64,000 bases of DNA from Odiellus spinosus (lineage: Eukaryota; Arthropoda; Arachnida; Opiliones; Phalangiidae): assembly GCA_963920705.1 (NCBI GenBank), contig OY987231.1, positions 18,205,024 through 18,269,023 on the forward strand, given 5' to 3'. Each line of letters starts with the position of its first letter. The stretch's first letter is position 1. Below the pieces are notes generated by a model that saw only the letters and a program-made list of their open reading frames with translations, was not told where the DNA came from and did not search any database. The position numbers and the translations under genes are program-made. This document shows, one piece after another, positions 1-12,349 of the stretch.

Positions 1-2480
1 TTAAATATATTATCGGCTTTTCTAAGCAATTGCAAGAAATATTTTCAAAATAATGTTTTTTTACAAGCTGGTTTAAAGTCTTTAATGCGAACGCGGCTAT
101 TGACACAACGTATTCCGTGAGAGATCTTAGAAATATTGCGTAGGAATTTCCTCGCTTAGTTCATGGACGGTCGTACCATTAAAAATTTAGCTGGCATACA
201 TAATCAGGGCTTTAAATTTAAAATCGGGGCTTCTGGCCTCATCGGGTCAATCCTCAGGTTTGTTCCGGTCTATTTAACGTCTCGCGCGCGTAATTCGTTG
301 GTTTTCCTTAATGACCACCGATACGAAGAATTCGAAACTAAATAGTGGGTGTAAAAGGGTTGGCCATTGCCATTTTAAACCCAAGAGAGCTCAATTTTCG
401 GCAGCGATGGATTTTGGGCTCGTAAACGCTTTTAATTTACAAATGTCTAAACCGACGAGAGTTCGATATATGCAAACTAGTAGAGGCGAAAATCCGTTGG
501 AAACTTCTAAAAGACCACTACCTTGTTGTTTCGATTCGTGAAGCTTACACCAAAGTGATGATGAAATGATTCTAATTTCGAAGTAAAATTAGTAAATTAA
601 AGGTACAGACCGGGATAAAAAAAGTGTGTCTTAAATTATAGAGCGTATATTAAAACGACTAATATCATATCGCAAAAAATTTAATAGTTAGTAGATATTA
701 AGATATTTGCGTTTATTATAAGCAAAAAGTGATCTCTAGTGAACGCCATTTTAGTTTTTTCATACCCTTTCGATGCCTGCTGAGGATCGGCTTCGCCGAT
801 TGGTTTATTTCTCACCTAAAGTCACTTGACTCTAGCTGAAAATAGATATGGGTATTAGCGCGCTCAATTTCTTTAGAGTCAAAAAAGATATGCCGGGCCG
901 AAACATAGGCTCCAAAACCTAGCCCGAAGGATCCCGAACACTAACCCGAAGGTCGGTCGGCCAGCTGAGCTAGTAGTAGTCAGTACTAGGTATTAACCGA
1001 GTCTTAAGTTGATTTGAAGAATTAGAAGGTAAGAACTAAACTGCATTCATTAATTTTGCAATTAGGCATGTTTTCGTAGAAAGTTAGAAATCACAATCAC
1101 AAAATTACGGGTCTTCTTACGAAGTTACGAACAGACGATCCGACTGCAGCCGACTCGAATGGCCTTCGTTTAGCGAATCTTTATTGGGTCACTTAAAGGC
1201 CAATCATTGAAGCGGATCCTTATTTTTAAAACTTGAAATGCCGGGAAGCAAATATGGCGTTCTTCTAGGAACGTCAATTTCGGTTTTAAAATGATATTTA
1301 TAAATTAACCAAGACTTAAATCACTATAATGTGTTTTGATTTGTAGGTTTTTAAGCATGCTCTTTCCAATGGAAGTACTTTTAAAGTTGGGTTGCCTTTC
1401 CCTTTAATATCCTGTCGTTGTTTTTATGAATAATTAGGGTTGTTTTGAGTGGGGAAGAGAGCTTTCGCGGTTTGACATGATGATAATTGAATTAATTTTA
1501 TCATGCATTGAAAATCTATTGATCATGGTGAATATAATATTATTTATTATTAATCTATTTCAATTAATAATAAATATAATTCATTTTATACTCTCAGCCA
1601 TGGCTAGTAAATCATTCAATATTTATTTCAATATTTGTGAATTCTTGCTAAACAAGCTCTTGCTTAGAATTTTATCAATTTAGGAGACTGCATTCTACTG
1701 CATGGTGAATAAAAATTTAATATAAACGTGTTTGGAGACCTTCCGATCCTTCTAGGACTTCCCATTTCAGTTATGAAATTCACCAATAAGTCAATAAATT
1801 TGGTGTAGAAGCTCTAGTTTCCTTGTTACATGCACATTTTTAATTTATATTCCTACACCTATAACACAGGGTACAAAGGTAGATCAAATTTACATCAAAT
1901 AGATCAATTCATTGTAGAGGCGCAAACAAAACGTATATTATAATTTTTTGTGATTTGGTCAACGGTTAAACACGTAAATTTAAAAAAATACAAAGCAAAA
2001 GAAAACCAATTTTTTTGTTTGTATTGACACCTTTTTCAGCGACTTTAGAGATTTAACGTGACGTACATGGGGATCTACATCTCCCAAAAAATGTTTTAAA
2101 TGGGTTCGAGTACCACTTATGTTTCGTTTTTATCGTTAAAGGGATACTGAAATAGAGTAACAATTCATGTGTAATCGATTAGAAGCGTTAAAACATGCCT
2201 AAAACATTGTTAATTCGAAGCTCAAATTTTTTAGACTGGTAAAAATTCTAAAAAAATCTACAGCGCCTCCTTTATTATGTTACGTTTGGCGTCCGAGAAC
2301 TTTTAATTAATTTCAGACATTCTGACGATGGAGTTATAGGCTTAGCGGTCTCGAATCTGAACTTGATTAGTTTATTGAAGTTGATGTTTTTGGTGATTTA
2401 ATCATTCCGAAAAAAGTGATTTTTCTATCATTTTATTATCGTTAAAATAGGCCTAATTATTATCCACTCGTAAATAAAAT
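1..2480. other. No gene recognised
   Basis: AT-rich DNA. The open frames here (up to 80 codons) start at non-ATG codons or have no recognisable motif, and there is no splice-linked set. Confidence 0.6.
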
Positions 2481-2774
2481 CAAGAAGGATCAGATAAGGA
2501 GAGGAAAAGTGGGAACGGCGCGGCTCATATACTGCGTCGGCCTAAACTCCCACTCTGGGAGAACGGGGGACAGACGGGGGTAGAGATGCTTCGTGGTAAA
2601 TTGTTGTCACGTGGGTAAAACGAATCCTTTATGAGACGCGCTAGCTAGCGACCACGTGACAACAGTTTACCTCGAGAATTTCCTATCCCCCCTTTCCACC
2701 CGAGTGGGAGGTTGGCTCTTCTCTCTCTAACTCAACGCAGCCCCACTTTTCCTCTCCTTATCTGATCCTTCTTG
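2481..2774. mobile_element. MITE family A, copy 1
   Basis: A 294-bp element starting CAAGAAGGATCAG and ending CTGATCCTTCTTG, with internal arms pairing around GTTGTCACGTGG and CCACGTGACAAC. The ends have drifted from the other copies and the target duplication is no longer clear. Confidence 0.85.
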
Positions 2775-3070
2775 ATAGAGGTTAGAAAGAAGAGGAGTAG
2801 AAGGCTTTTTCTTCGAGGTTTCTCGCTTGAAAATTTACATCTCAACTTCCGGTATGCGCGTTTTCTATGACATGATAGAGGCTCTGATTGGTTGAAAACC
2901 AGTCAATGGCGATGAACCGGATGTAAAGAGACAAATTTTTAAAATGATTAACAAAAAAAAAAGCGAGAATTCTAAAATTGCCTTGTCAAAGCCAGGCTTT
3001 CTACACTCTGTGGTCAACTGGACACTCGTAATCGTAAACGGCGTGGTTTCATACCCTCTATACCTACGTG

Positions 3071-3192
3071 TTAAGCCTATTTTCATAAGTAAGTTGAAAA
3101 TGGATTTCTAACCTAATGTTTGTTTACTAGTGGATTAGGCCTTTTTAAAGATAAGGAATCCATAGAAAAATTGTAAGTTTACGTTCTCTCCC
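3071..3192. mobile_element. Half copy of a family D arm
   Basis: TTAAGCCTATTTTCAT, AAGTAAGTT, GTGGATTAGGCC and ATAAGGAATC occur in the same order as in the right arm of D elements; the left arm is not recognisable. Confidence 0.6.
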
Positions 3193-3974
3193 AATGTTTT
3201 TTTGTACATTTTAACTCTCCTAATTGACTAAGAATAACACGTTACTCGTCTTCATAATCCCTTTAAGAGAATCTCTTGTAAATATAAAGGATTGCTCCCA
3301 TTTGGGGGGCTTTTGACGCGAGAAATAATTTGCGCGATAGGGAAATGTTTAGACGAAATTTCCTTTCCCATTATTATCTATCTTTCCTTTACTCATCTGC
3401 TACGCGAAAATGAATAGACTTCGTGATGATGCTCTACAATCTATATTTTCCTAAATTAGCAGTACTGCTATTCGTAAGCGTCGTTTAGATCAAAGGAAAC
3501 AAATCCAAGAGATAAGTAGTGGTCTAACTTTGTACGTGCTGCCAAATTAACATGAAATTGAAGAATCCAAATGAATTCCTATAGTTTTATAATCAGTATT
3601 CAGTACACTGTTAAGAGTACAGGCTTCCATTTTCTGTTTTTTTAATTGCGTTTTACTTAAACCTATTCAATATTGAATATACTCTAGAAATAATTTAAGA
3701 ATAATTAAATTTATTACGAAGTTGATCATCTGGATTTTTTGTTCTAATTGCCACGTGATTTATCTTCGAATTAGAGGTACCTCCGTACCCATGATTAGTT
3801 AAAAGTTCAACTGTTTAATTATTATTAACTACTAATTGTCGCAGTCTCGTAAATTAATTGAAAGTTATTATAAGTTATTCATCATGGTCAACAAATGTTA
3901 AATAATCAACTTATATATTCGGTAGAAAACTTTCGGCTTAAAGGTCCTATCTGCTCTGTAATTGGCTCCTTTAA

Positions 3975-4080
3975 AATGCTCTTCCATTATGCACGCAGCA
4001 TAGCTTTGACAATTTATTATTGGTCAACGTCGTCTGCTAAGCTGGAAAAGAAGGCTTTAAAAATCGGAAAAAGGGTCCCT
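3975..4080. repeat. Dispersed repeat L, copy 1
   Basis: Similar to 63458-63577 over about 110 bp, ending where D element copy 1 begins. The short open frame across it is not conserved in the partner. Confidence 0.5.
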
Positions 4081-4084
4081 TTAA

Positions 4085-4514
4085 AGGGAGAATGCAACCT
4101 AACAAGTGATTTTTTTTATCGATTCCTTATTGTTTAAATAGGCCTAATCCACTACTGAAAATTTTACAAACAAATATTAAACTAGAAATAAATTTAAAAC
4201 TTACCCTGAAAATAGGCTTAGTGGGATTCATGGAGGTCCTGTTTTCCTCGCGTGTAAGGTCTAGCGACCAATCGCGCGCGACGTAAGTCTCGTGGAGATC
4301 TCGCGTGAACGAAGGGCCTTCGTTCATTGGTCGCAAGACCTTACACGGACGCGATTCAGGATCCCCATGAATCCCGCTAAGCCTATTTTCAGGTAAGTTT
4401 TAAATTTATTTCTAGTTTAATATTTGTATTGTAAACTTTTTATCGATGGATTAGGCCTATTTAAACGATAAGGAATCGATAAAAAATCACTTGTAATTAG
4501 ATTGCATTCTCCCT
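4085..4514. mobile_element. Foldback element family D, copy 1
   Basis: A 430-bp element with inverted arms of about 180 bp. Ends are AGGGAGAATGCAACCTAA and complement; TTAA precedes the left end, while the right flank is TTAT. The arms carry TTTTCAG followed closely by GTAAGT. Confidence 0.85.
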
Positions 4515-5002
4515 TTATCTGTCGTTATCCCTCGGTTATTCGGTTTATTGTAACCTAGAACTAAATTTATCTGCCTTTTTTTGAGTACATCAGATAGCTA
4601 TAGATAAATGTCTCTCCTATTATCTTCCTTTGCACTAATGACGAAATAAAAAAATACGCCAATAACCCTTTTGAGGCGAAGAATAAATTTTAAATAAGCT
4701 AGAGTTTTAGATTTCCCATGGGTCGAGTCTTTCTGACACAGTCGACAGTCGCTCGAATTTAAAACAAAAGATCTTCCTCTTCTTTCTTTATTTTTCTCTT
4801 ATTTCATCTCGAAGCCGTTGATTGTCGAGTTGAAAATTTTTCCTTTTTTTTCTTTGATTTTTTAATTTACCGAGTGTGCTTAAAGTTGTAAGACGGATTT
4901 CTTTGTTAGGGGTTACGTTGAAACTGCAAATATTGTATGAAATACAATTCTTTATCTACATGTATTAAAAAAGCAAGTACTGATTTTCTTCTTTTGCAAA
5001 AT

Positions 5003-5283
5003 CAAGAAGGATCAGAGAAGGAGAGGAAATGTGGGGACGGCGCGGTTCCTACTGCGTCGGCCTAAACTCCCGCTCTGGGAGAACGGGGGTAGAGACGTTT
5101 CGTGGTAAAATGTTGTCGCGTGGGTAAAACGAATCCTTTATGAGACGCGCTAGCTAGCGACCACGTGACAACAGTTTACCTCGAGAATTTCCTATCCCCC
5201 CTTTCCACCCGAGTGGGAGGTTGGCTCTTCTCTCTCTAACTCAACGCAGCCCCACATTTCCTCTCCTTCTCTGATCCTCCTTG
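5003..5283. mobile_element. MITE family A, copy 2
   Basis: A 281-bp copy with about 30-bp terminal inverted repeats (AGGATCAGAGAAGGAGAGG), flanked by GCAAAAT at 4996-5002 and 5284-5290. It lacks a short internal segment present in copy 3. There is no coding capacity. Confidence 0.92.
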
Positions 5284-5890
5284 GCAAAATGGAAGAATTT
5301 TCTAGCTTTTGCAATATTATATAGCTACGGTTTTAGTCGAGCGTAAGAATTTGGGCTCCCCAAAGTTTTTTCTTATTTTCTTTAATATTTTTTCTTTCTT
5401 TTCGGATCATATTGAAACCCGGTTGATACCATCTTATGTCAGTGTTATTTATGTTTGGATAAAGAAGAGTCATATAAATATTATTATTGGATAATTTTAT
5501 AAATAATTCTCAGATATCAATATTATAAAAAAATTAATACCAGCTCAGTGACCTCTTAATATACCAACAGTAATTCGTATATAAATATAGAATGAATGTT
5601 TTTGTGTTATTGCTTTTACTTCATTTTGACTTATAGCTCATGGATAAGCTCCAACGTGTAACAAAACTTTAGAAATATCTTATTGGCTCTCATGAATTAA
5701 CGTGGTTGATGATATCCACCTCTAACGCAATCTCAATACATCATTCCGTAGGCATATTTCTGATATTAATTAACAAAATCTAATTCAACGAATATACACC
5801 CTTACCCTTTATTCACGATCTAATTATCGATATTTTAGTCGCGAATAGCTTTATAAATAATTTGAATTAACCAAATTGTATTTAATTTTT

Positions 5891-6300
5891 CAAATATAGA
5901 ACCAAATTTTACTTTGTTTTTCAAATATAGAACCAAATTTTACTTTGGTTTTTCAAATAGAGAACCAAATTTTACTTAGTTTTTCAAATATAGAACCAAA
6001 TTTTACTTGGTTTTTCAAATATAGAACCAAATTTTACTTGGTTTTTCAAATATAGAACCAAATTTTACTTGGTTTTTCAAATATAGAACCAAATTTTACT
6101 GTTTTTTCAAATATAGAACCAAATTTTACTTTGTTTTTCAAATATAGAACCAAATTTTACTTCGTTTTTCAAATATATAGAACCAAATTTTACTTTGTTT
6201 TTCAAATATAGAACCAAACTTTACTTCGTTTTTCAAATATAGAACCAGATTTTACTTTGTTTTTCAAATTCAGAACCAAATTTTACTTCGTTTTTCAAAT
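5891..6300. repeat. 31-bp minisatellite, about 13 units
   Basis: Unit CAAATATAGAACCAAATTTT plus ACTTNGTTTTT, very uniform; the last units drift. The open frame overlapping its end is a product of the repeat. Confidence 0.95.
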
Positions 6301-6676
6301 TTTACTTTTATTTATTAGGTTAAGTTCAAATGGTTCCAACTTTTGCTTCCCAGGGTCGGAAATATTTTCGATAAACCTAGGATCTTGTTCACTACCCATA
6401 ATCGATATACAAGACTGTACTAAAACTTGCATTACATAACTGTAATACGTATTTAGCTGCCAATTACCATACATTTGGCTGTAATCAGATCTGTGTATTC
6501 GGTAATATTTTATTCCTATTGAAACTTTCAGCTTCGAAGGGGATAGAGGAGATAAGATTGGTGGATAGTGTAGAATATATCCTTCATATATATAAAGGAA
6601 TGGCGTATTTTAAACATTTTTTACGGTACGAGTAAATTTTCCTTGAAGTAAACAAAAACCAATATACAAGTTTTAA

Positions 6677-7012
6677 CGGAAGCCGATGAAACCCTCCTTT
6701 GAAATCTATTACTCCCGGGTCTTGTCTACCCCTCTCTGTATGGGTTAGTTTCAAAAAGCGCGATTCGTACGCCTCCTAACGGTAGATATTTTCGGAGCGA
6801 GAGTTCGTCGAGCGAATATCTCTAGCAGCCTTGGAGTTAGTCAAAAAACGTCGTCGTTTGTGGAGAGAGAGAATTTCCAATTTTCCGTAGACAGGGGATA
6901 TGAAGTAGGACCCCTCCGATCTCTTAAAATCGTGAATTTTACCCATACAGAGAGGCGCGCTATATGGAACATTAGAGTAGTAGACTTCAAAGGAGGGTTT
7001 CATCGGCTTCTG
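6677..7012. mobile_element. MITE family B, copy 1
   Basis: A 336-bp element with terminal repeats GAAGCCGATGAAACCCTCC and its complement, flanked by GTTTTAA on both sides. Open frames inside it recur in other B copies only because the DNA is similar. Confidence 0.9.
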
Positions 7013-7949
7013 GTTTTAAAAATACATGTAATAGAGGTTTGCGTTGCTAAAAAATGAATTTAAACCCTCATAGCGACGTCTTTTTCTGTCCCAAGAATCT
7101 TCTCTGTGCCTATATTTAACTTCTTTTTCCCGCCCTTTCGCCATTTCTCTGGCTTTTTTCTCTCTCTCTTAAGTTTCCTCGAGTTAACTAGGCGTATTTT
7201 GTAGCAGGCAGTGAAGTCCTTTGATGTATACGCGAATCATTACGAATCTGAAATATTAATCGAGCTTTTCGTTTCCAAAGAAGGCGGTTTTCCCTCGCCA
7301 ACGAATAGTACAACCGTATACTCGTAATCAATTTCACTTTTCAGTTAGTAAAAGTTCTAAGTTCCCTTTTATCCAATATAGGCTTTTGTTTCTAAGAGAA
7401 AGAGCTTAGCCAATTAAGTCACGAACGTGCTGAAAAGTAGAACAGATTCGCACTAGTTTAGTTCAGAAGGAGTTTGCGTAATATCGAAATCTGTGGCGGA
7501 TTAATATGTAATGTTTGAATATATAGGAATAAAAGTAGTGCCGAGAAAATTGATCTCAATGTAGTATAATACGTGCCCCCTATAGACAAAGTAAGTTTTA
7601 ACTTCAAAAAGACGGTAACTTTAAAGGAACCGTAAAAACCAAATTACAAGCATGAATTTATTTTCCAGCAACGATATAACACTGCTGAAGTCCGTTTCGA
7701 ACAAATTTTTTAGTGAAAAAAATTCTCTAAAAAGTGAGTTGCTGACGCCAGTGAAATATCATAAGTCAATTAACAAACATCTATTTCCAAGACGAACTTT
7801 CATTGGCATCAACAATTCTTTTATTTCAATCTGTAATTTCTTTTTGTCTAATATTTCATCTTACCATGAAATCTTTTGAGAGTTTGGATAAGGTTTTTAC
7901 ACCCATTTTCAACAAGTAATTAAAGAATATCAATGAATCGGTAGAATTC
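7013..7949. other. No gene recognised
   Basis: AT-rich sequence between MITE B copy 1 and the CCCATTGG cluster; one 75-codon open frame without features. Confidence 0.6.
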
Positions 7950-8341
7950 TAGGTATATTCCCATTGGATAGAGTCCCATTGGGTCGAATTCTCAATGGAT
8001 CGAATTAAAAAATATATTTTCCCAATTGATCGAATTTTAATTTTCAAATCCCATTGGATCGAATTCCATTCAGCCGACAATTTTTTATCGAGGTTCTTAT
8101 ATACAATATATTACATTGTTACCTATATTAATTAGGCGAAATAAACCAATTTAAATTTAGGTTGGGTTGGGTTAGGTTAGGTTAGGTTAGGTTAGGTTGG
8201 GTTAGAAATTTTAAAATTTCTAAAATTTCGGTCGAATGGGACAGTCGGTCGAATGGGACAATCGGTCGAATGGGACAGTCGGTCCAATGGGATTCGGTTG
8301 AAAGAGAATCGACCCAATGGGATTCGACCCAATGGGACAGA
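7950..8341. repeat. Inverted cluster of CCCATTGGATCGAATT motifs
   Basis: Several CCCATTGG.TCGAATTC words on the left face GGTCGAATGGGACAGTC words on the right, in opposite orientation, around an AT-rich middle and the TTAGG block. Confidence 0.75.
8161..8206 (+). repeat. Interstitial TTAGG-type telomere repeat
   Basis: GGTTAGGTTAGGTTAGGTTA bordered by GGGTTGGGTTAGG variants. TTAGG is the usual arthropod telomere unit; here it is internal and short. Confidence 0.75.
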
Positions 8342-8358
8342 AGCGAATTTTATCCCGT

Positions 8359-8481
8359 AAAGGCCTATAATTTCTTCTGCCTGTCACCCTGGAAACAAAA
8401 TCACCACCCAGGCTTCCCGTCGCCCCCCAGAAGCTGAGCGCACTTCCAATGAAACAGGCATAAGAAATTCTATGCCTTTAA
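8359..8481. mobile_element. Foldback element family G, copy 1
   Basis: AAAGGCCTATAATTTCTTC and AAGAAATTCTATGCCTTT form its inverted ends; internal CACCCTGGAAACAAA recurs in copy 2. Confidence 0.6.
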
Positions 8482-9129
8482 TGTTCTGCATAATTCTGCA
8501 TTTAGGGTATTTACGTTTCCTTTAAAGTTTATTCTCAACGGATATTATACAACCTTTTCGAAATTAAGGTGGTGTATATGGTATAAGATTCCCTTTGTGT
8601 TCAACAGAATCGACGCGTAAATTTGCCAGCTTATGCTTGGAAATTTCCCCCCGAGATATTACTCTAGCTCCCCGTGTTTTAGTGGTTTGTAACAATTCTA
8701 ACCAAAACTCGAGCGTGGGTCGTAAGCGCGCTTGTTTTAAATTAACTTTTGCAAGCTCGTAAAATTGCTAATATTTTTTTTACTCCGAATATATTTTTAT
8801 TCTTTGATGTTACATTTAAATTAAAAAACCAGAGGTATTTGGTTTACCGTAATAATAAGTTTGTACCATAAATGACTCGTAACTCTAAAATATTGTTCAA
8901 CCTAGTTTTATTTCGTAATTATTTATATATTTTGAGTTAACTAATATTTATGGAAGAATTAATTATTAATACTAGCGTATTTTAATCTATTTTGATTTTT
9001 GATTGAAGGGAAACGTAGAGCTTAAAATTTATTGAATTTATTTTCCCAATTTTTAGACAAGTTTTTGGTGTTTAAATTAATTTCTGAAATTTGGGAAAAT
9101 TTGAAAAAAAAAGTAAATATAAATTCCGT

Positions 9130-9289
9130 CCAATCATATTATTTCAGCCTTCAACGGCGCTTGTAATGTTCTAACATTAAAATAATAGCCCGGAGTTTAA
9201 CGGCCAAGGTCTTAGGGATCAAACACAGGCCTATTCTTTTAATGTTAGGACGTTACAAGCGTTGTTTTAGGTTGAAATAATATGATTGG
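9130..9289. mobile_element. Foldback element family F
   Basis: A 160-bp inverted repeat: CCAATCATATTATTTCAGCC then GCTTGTAATGTTCTAACATT, mirrored by AATGTTAGGACGTTACAAGC and GGTTGAAATAATATGATTGG. A related half occurs at about 28790-28855. Confidence 0.65.
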
Positions 9290-9517
9290 CCCTATTTTAA
9301 ATACAAAGGCTTAATCTCATTGAAGCATAAAATACATCTCCAATTATATCTTAGTTTATCGAATATCTATTATAGAGTTGTGGCTATTTTAAATTTAATT
9401 CGTGCAGCTCTAAATCGATAGTAACTATTTTTTTATTTTTTTTTAACTGTTCGTATGGTGTATACCTAATAAAACCAATTTTTATTTAAAGGGAACATCA
9501 AGTATTTGGCTCATATA

Positions 9518-9612
9518 CGGGAAATTCAGGATCTCCATGAATCCGGCTAAGCCTATTTTCCGGGTAAGTTTTAAATTCATTTCTAGTTTCATATTTGTTT
9601 GCAATTTTTGTT
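9518..9612. mobile_element. Fragment of a family D arm
   Basis: ATTCAGGATCTCCATGAATC, GCTAAGCCTATTTTC and GGGTAAGTTTTAAATT match the inner right arm of D elements; the outer arm is missing. Confidence 0.6.
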
Positions 9613-10041
9613 TTATTATCTCGTCTAATTAACTATTATTATAATTATTAAGTATACAACCATACTTAGGCGTTGTTGTATTTTAGAGAAATATACCGAT
9701 AGATAACCTGGTTTTAATTAAAATATTAAAATAATTTTCGAGATTGATACTTCATGGTTAACCATGGAGTAACGTGCAGTCTAATATATCAATTTATTAA
9801 TATTCCTAGTCTGTCAGCATGAATGAATGAATATATTTATTAGCTTTCTGTATTTATACAAATCCCTTTCAAATCAGGGTCTAAAAGCAAATTTCACGAG
9901 TAAAGTAGGAAAATAACAAAATTATTAATATCAAAGATTATAAAGTAAATTTTAAAAACTGAATAATTTTGATATGGATCAGAATATTTCCACAGCTAAA
10001 AATAAGGTTTCGTGTGTGACTTGGTAGTTAGTACGTTTTGC

Positions 10042-10333
10042 CAAGGAGGATCAGAGAAGGAGAGGAAATGTGGGGACGGCGCGGTTCCTACTGCGTCGGC
10101 CTAAACTCCCACTCTGGGAGAACGGGGGACAGACGGGGGTAGAGATGTTTCGTGGTAAATTGTTGTCGCGTGGGTAAAACGAATCCTTTATGAGACGCGC
10201 TAGCTAGCGACCACGTGACAACAGTTTACCTCGAGAATTTCCTATCCCCCCTTTCCACCCGAGTGGGAGGTTGGCTCTTCTCTCTCTAACTCAACGCAGC
10301 CCCACATTTCCTCTCCTTCTCTGATCCTCCTTG
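10042..10333. mobile_element. MITE family A, copy 3
   Basis: A 292-bp copy with ends CAAGGAGGATC and GATCCTCCTTG, flanked by GTTTTGC at 10035-10041 and 10334-10340. It lies upstream of the CUB-LDLa promoter region. Confidence 0.92.
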
Positions 10334-10639
10334 GTTTTGCATGAAGGAAATCCTGGTTTTTTCCTAAATGTGGGCTTCTCTCTGGACACGGCTGCGATAA
10401 GGTTGGAACATTTTTACAGGCGTTGAATACAATTTTTTTAACGTTTCCATTATAAATATTTTAAACGCGTACATTTATTCCGCATCGAAATGTAAATGTT
10501 AACCTAACGATACCCACCACTCGTAAAATAAGAATTTTTCTTTTCCGTCCTTGTAATTTAATATATCTCATTATGCACGCTACGCTCCCACGTTATTTTC
10601 GCCGAATCTTAACTGGCGCTTGTACTTACTTTTCGGTAT

Positions 10640-11519
10640 ACTGTTCTGTTTAAGGCGCGTGCATACGCGAGTAGGGAAGAAAAGGGGATAAAGTACAATA
10701 TAATATCCGTTACGTCACCCCGCTTTGTTATAAGATCGCGCGGGGGTAGCTAGTAGGGGTGGTGGTGAATCGAGGAGCTCGAGGGGGCTGAAAAATTTAG
10801 AGGGTGTGGGAAGGAGGGAGAGGAAAGGGCCACTCCCCCGAACCAGGGACAACGTGAAGCGAGCTATTGACTCCTCGTGTCTCTCCCGGAAAACCAGGGG
10901 CTTCTATTCCCTTACTAACTCTAAAACCCGTCGTAGGTGGCCATTCCGGGGGTAGCGGGTTTGGGGAGATCCTCCGGCGAGTTGGAAGCGGAGAGAAAGA
11001 GGGTGCTAAAGGGAAGTAGGAGCGCCCTCTAGCGGCCGATTCGAGCTTTACTAGAACGAGCCGCGTCTGGCGAAGAAGCGTTTCCCAGGCTTCTATCGAG
11101 AGCGGAATATAAAAAGCGAGCCCCCCGAAAGAGAAGGATCGACGGAGGAGAGGCGGATAGTGAAGCGAGAGAAGGAAAAAAAATGGCGGTATTGTAAGGA
11201 AGGTGTCGGTTCTCGTTCGTTTCGAAAGCGTCCCGATGTTTTTTGTCGTTTTTCGGTTCTAAGTTCGCTCTAGTCGGTCGGTAAAGGATTACTAGATATT
11301 CTGAAACGGCACCGTCCCTCGTTTTCCGTGAAGCGGGCAGTCGCGCCGAACGCGCGGGTCGGCGCTCTCTACGTACAGCCAAAACGCGCCTTATACCGAA
11401 AACCGGCGAGTTAGGCTTAACGAATGCCTAGTCGGGAAGCCTCGGTTGGAACGCGGCGAAAGCCCAACTCGGCCGCCGGGGACGAACCATGCTGAATACT
11501 CGCGATTTCCCTTACCAAT
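10640..11519 (+). promoter_or_regulatory. GC-rich probable promoter and 5' UTR of the CUB-LDLa gene
   Basis: This stretch is much richer in G+C and CpG than its surroundings, as expected near a first exon. A TATAAAAAG lies at 11108-11116 and could set a start near 11140, giving a leader of about 380 nt. An upstream ATG at 11489 opens a 40-codon frame that overlaps the main start. No initiator could be fixed with confidence. Minus-strand open frames here have no recognisable product. Confidence 0.35.
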
Positions 11520-11625
11520 ATGGCGAGTGCCCAGCGCGACCATTGGTTCTATATCGTCCTGCATTCGCTGCTTCTCAGTTTGGTGCTATGCAGGAAAGGA
11601 ACTTTTGCTGACAAAAACAAATACT
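11520..11625 (+). CDS. CUB-LDLa protein exon 1: signal peptide
   Basis: This exon starts at an ATG with A at -3 and encodes 35 residues with a hydrophobic stretch FYIVLHSLLLSLVLC and a likely cleavage site after GTFA. It ends in T|GTAAGT, phase 1. The next exon begins in the matching phase (T+AC gives Tyr). Distance to exon 2 is large, but the phase fit, the signal peptide and the GC-rich upstream DNA all point to this as the first coding exon. Confidence 0.75.
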
Positions 11626-12311
11626 GTAAGTTTTCAACCGACATCATCCGTCCGTGACATCCCCAAATCCCCGCGTCATTAATAGCTTTTTTTTTTCTTC
11701 AGCAACGGGAGGGGATCGAATTCGTATACCGCGTGGTTTTCCTCGTAATACTATAAGCACGGCGCACGCGTACCAATTATCCAGTCTATAACCTTTACAA
11801 CTTATTATTTATATTAATAATAATATTCGTAATAATATATATAAATAGGCTTAACATTTCAACAACCGTTACTTTACGATCCAAACTCGGAGTTTCAAGC
11901 TCGTTAAAAAGTGGCGATACCCGCCCGTAAGCCTTATCACTAAAAATATTTTTTTTTCCCCAAAACACGCTTATACATAGATATACGTATAAAAGTAGTT
12001 TCGGCGCAACGCGTTGGAAAAGGAGAAAGATTTTATTATTAATTCGTTGGGTGTGTTATTTTTTTTTTTCTTGCCTCTTTTTAATAGTTACGGTTATGGC
12101 TATGACACTCTCTGTCGTTTTCTCTCTCTCATTCGCTCCGGAATAACCTAGTCGTAACACGTTATAGTCAAACTTTGCTGGCAGTGTTGGGGTTTTACCC
12201 GTATGCACGACGTGTACTATTTCTCGGTGACCGCCGCTTTTATTGATTCTACGCTCTCTTTTCCCTCTTTTCCCGCAACGGGCTTCCACCTCTCGATCGT
12301 TTCGCTAGAAA

Positions 12312-12349
<38 letters not shown>

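Noticed and set aside
2030..2120. Possible tRNA B-box (GGGTTCGAGTACC)
   Set aside because: No cloverleaf could be folded around it and the A-box is missing.
11029..11382. 117-codon minus-strand frame
   Set aside because: It lies in the GC-rich promoter region where stop codons are rare; composition is low in complexity and there is no motif or splice partner.
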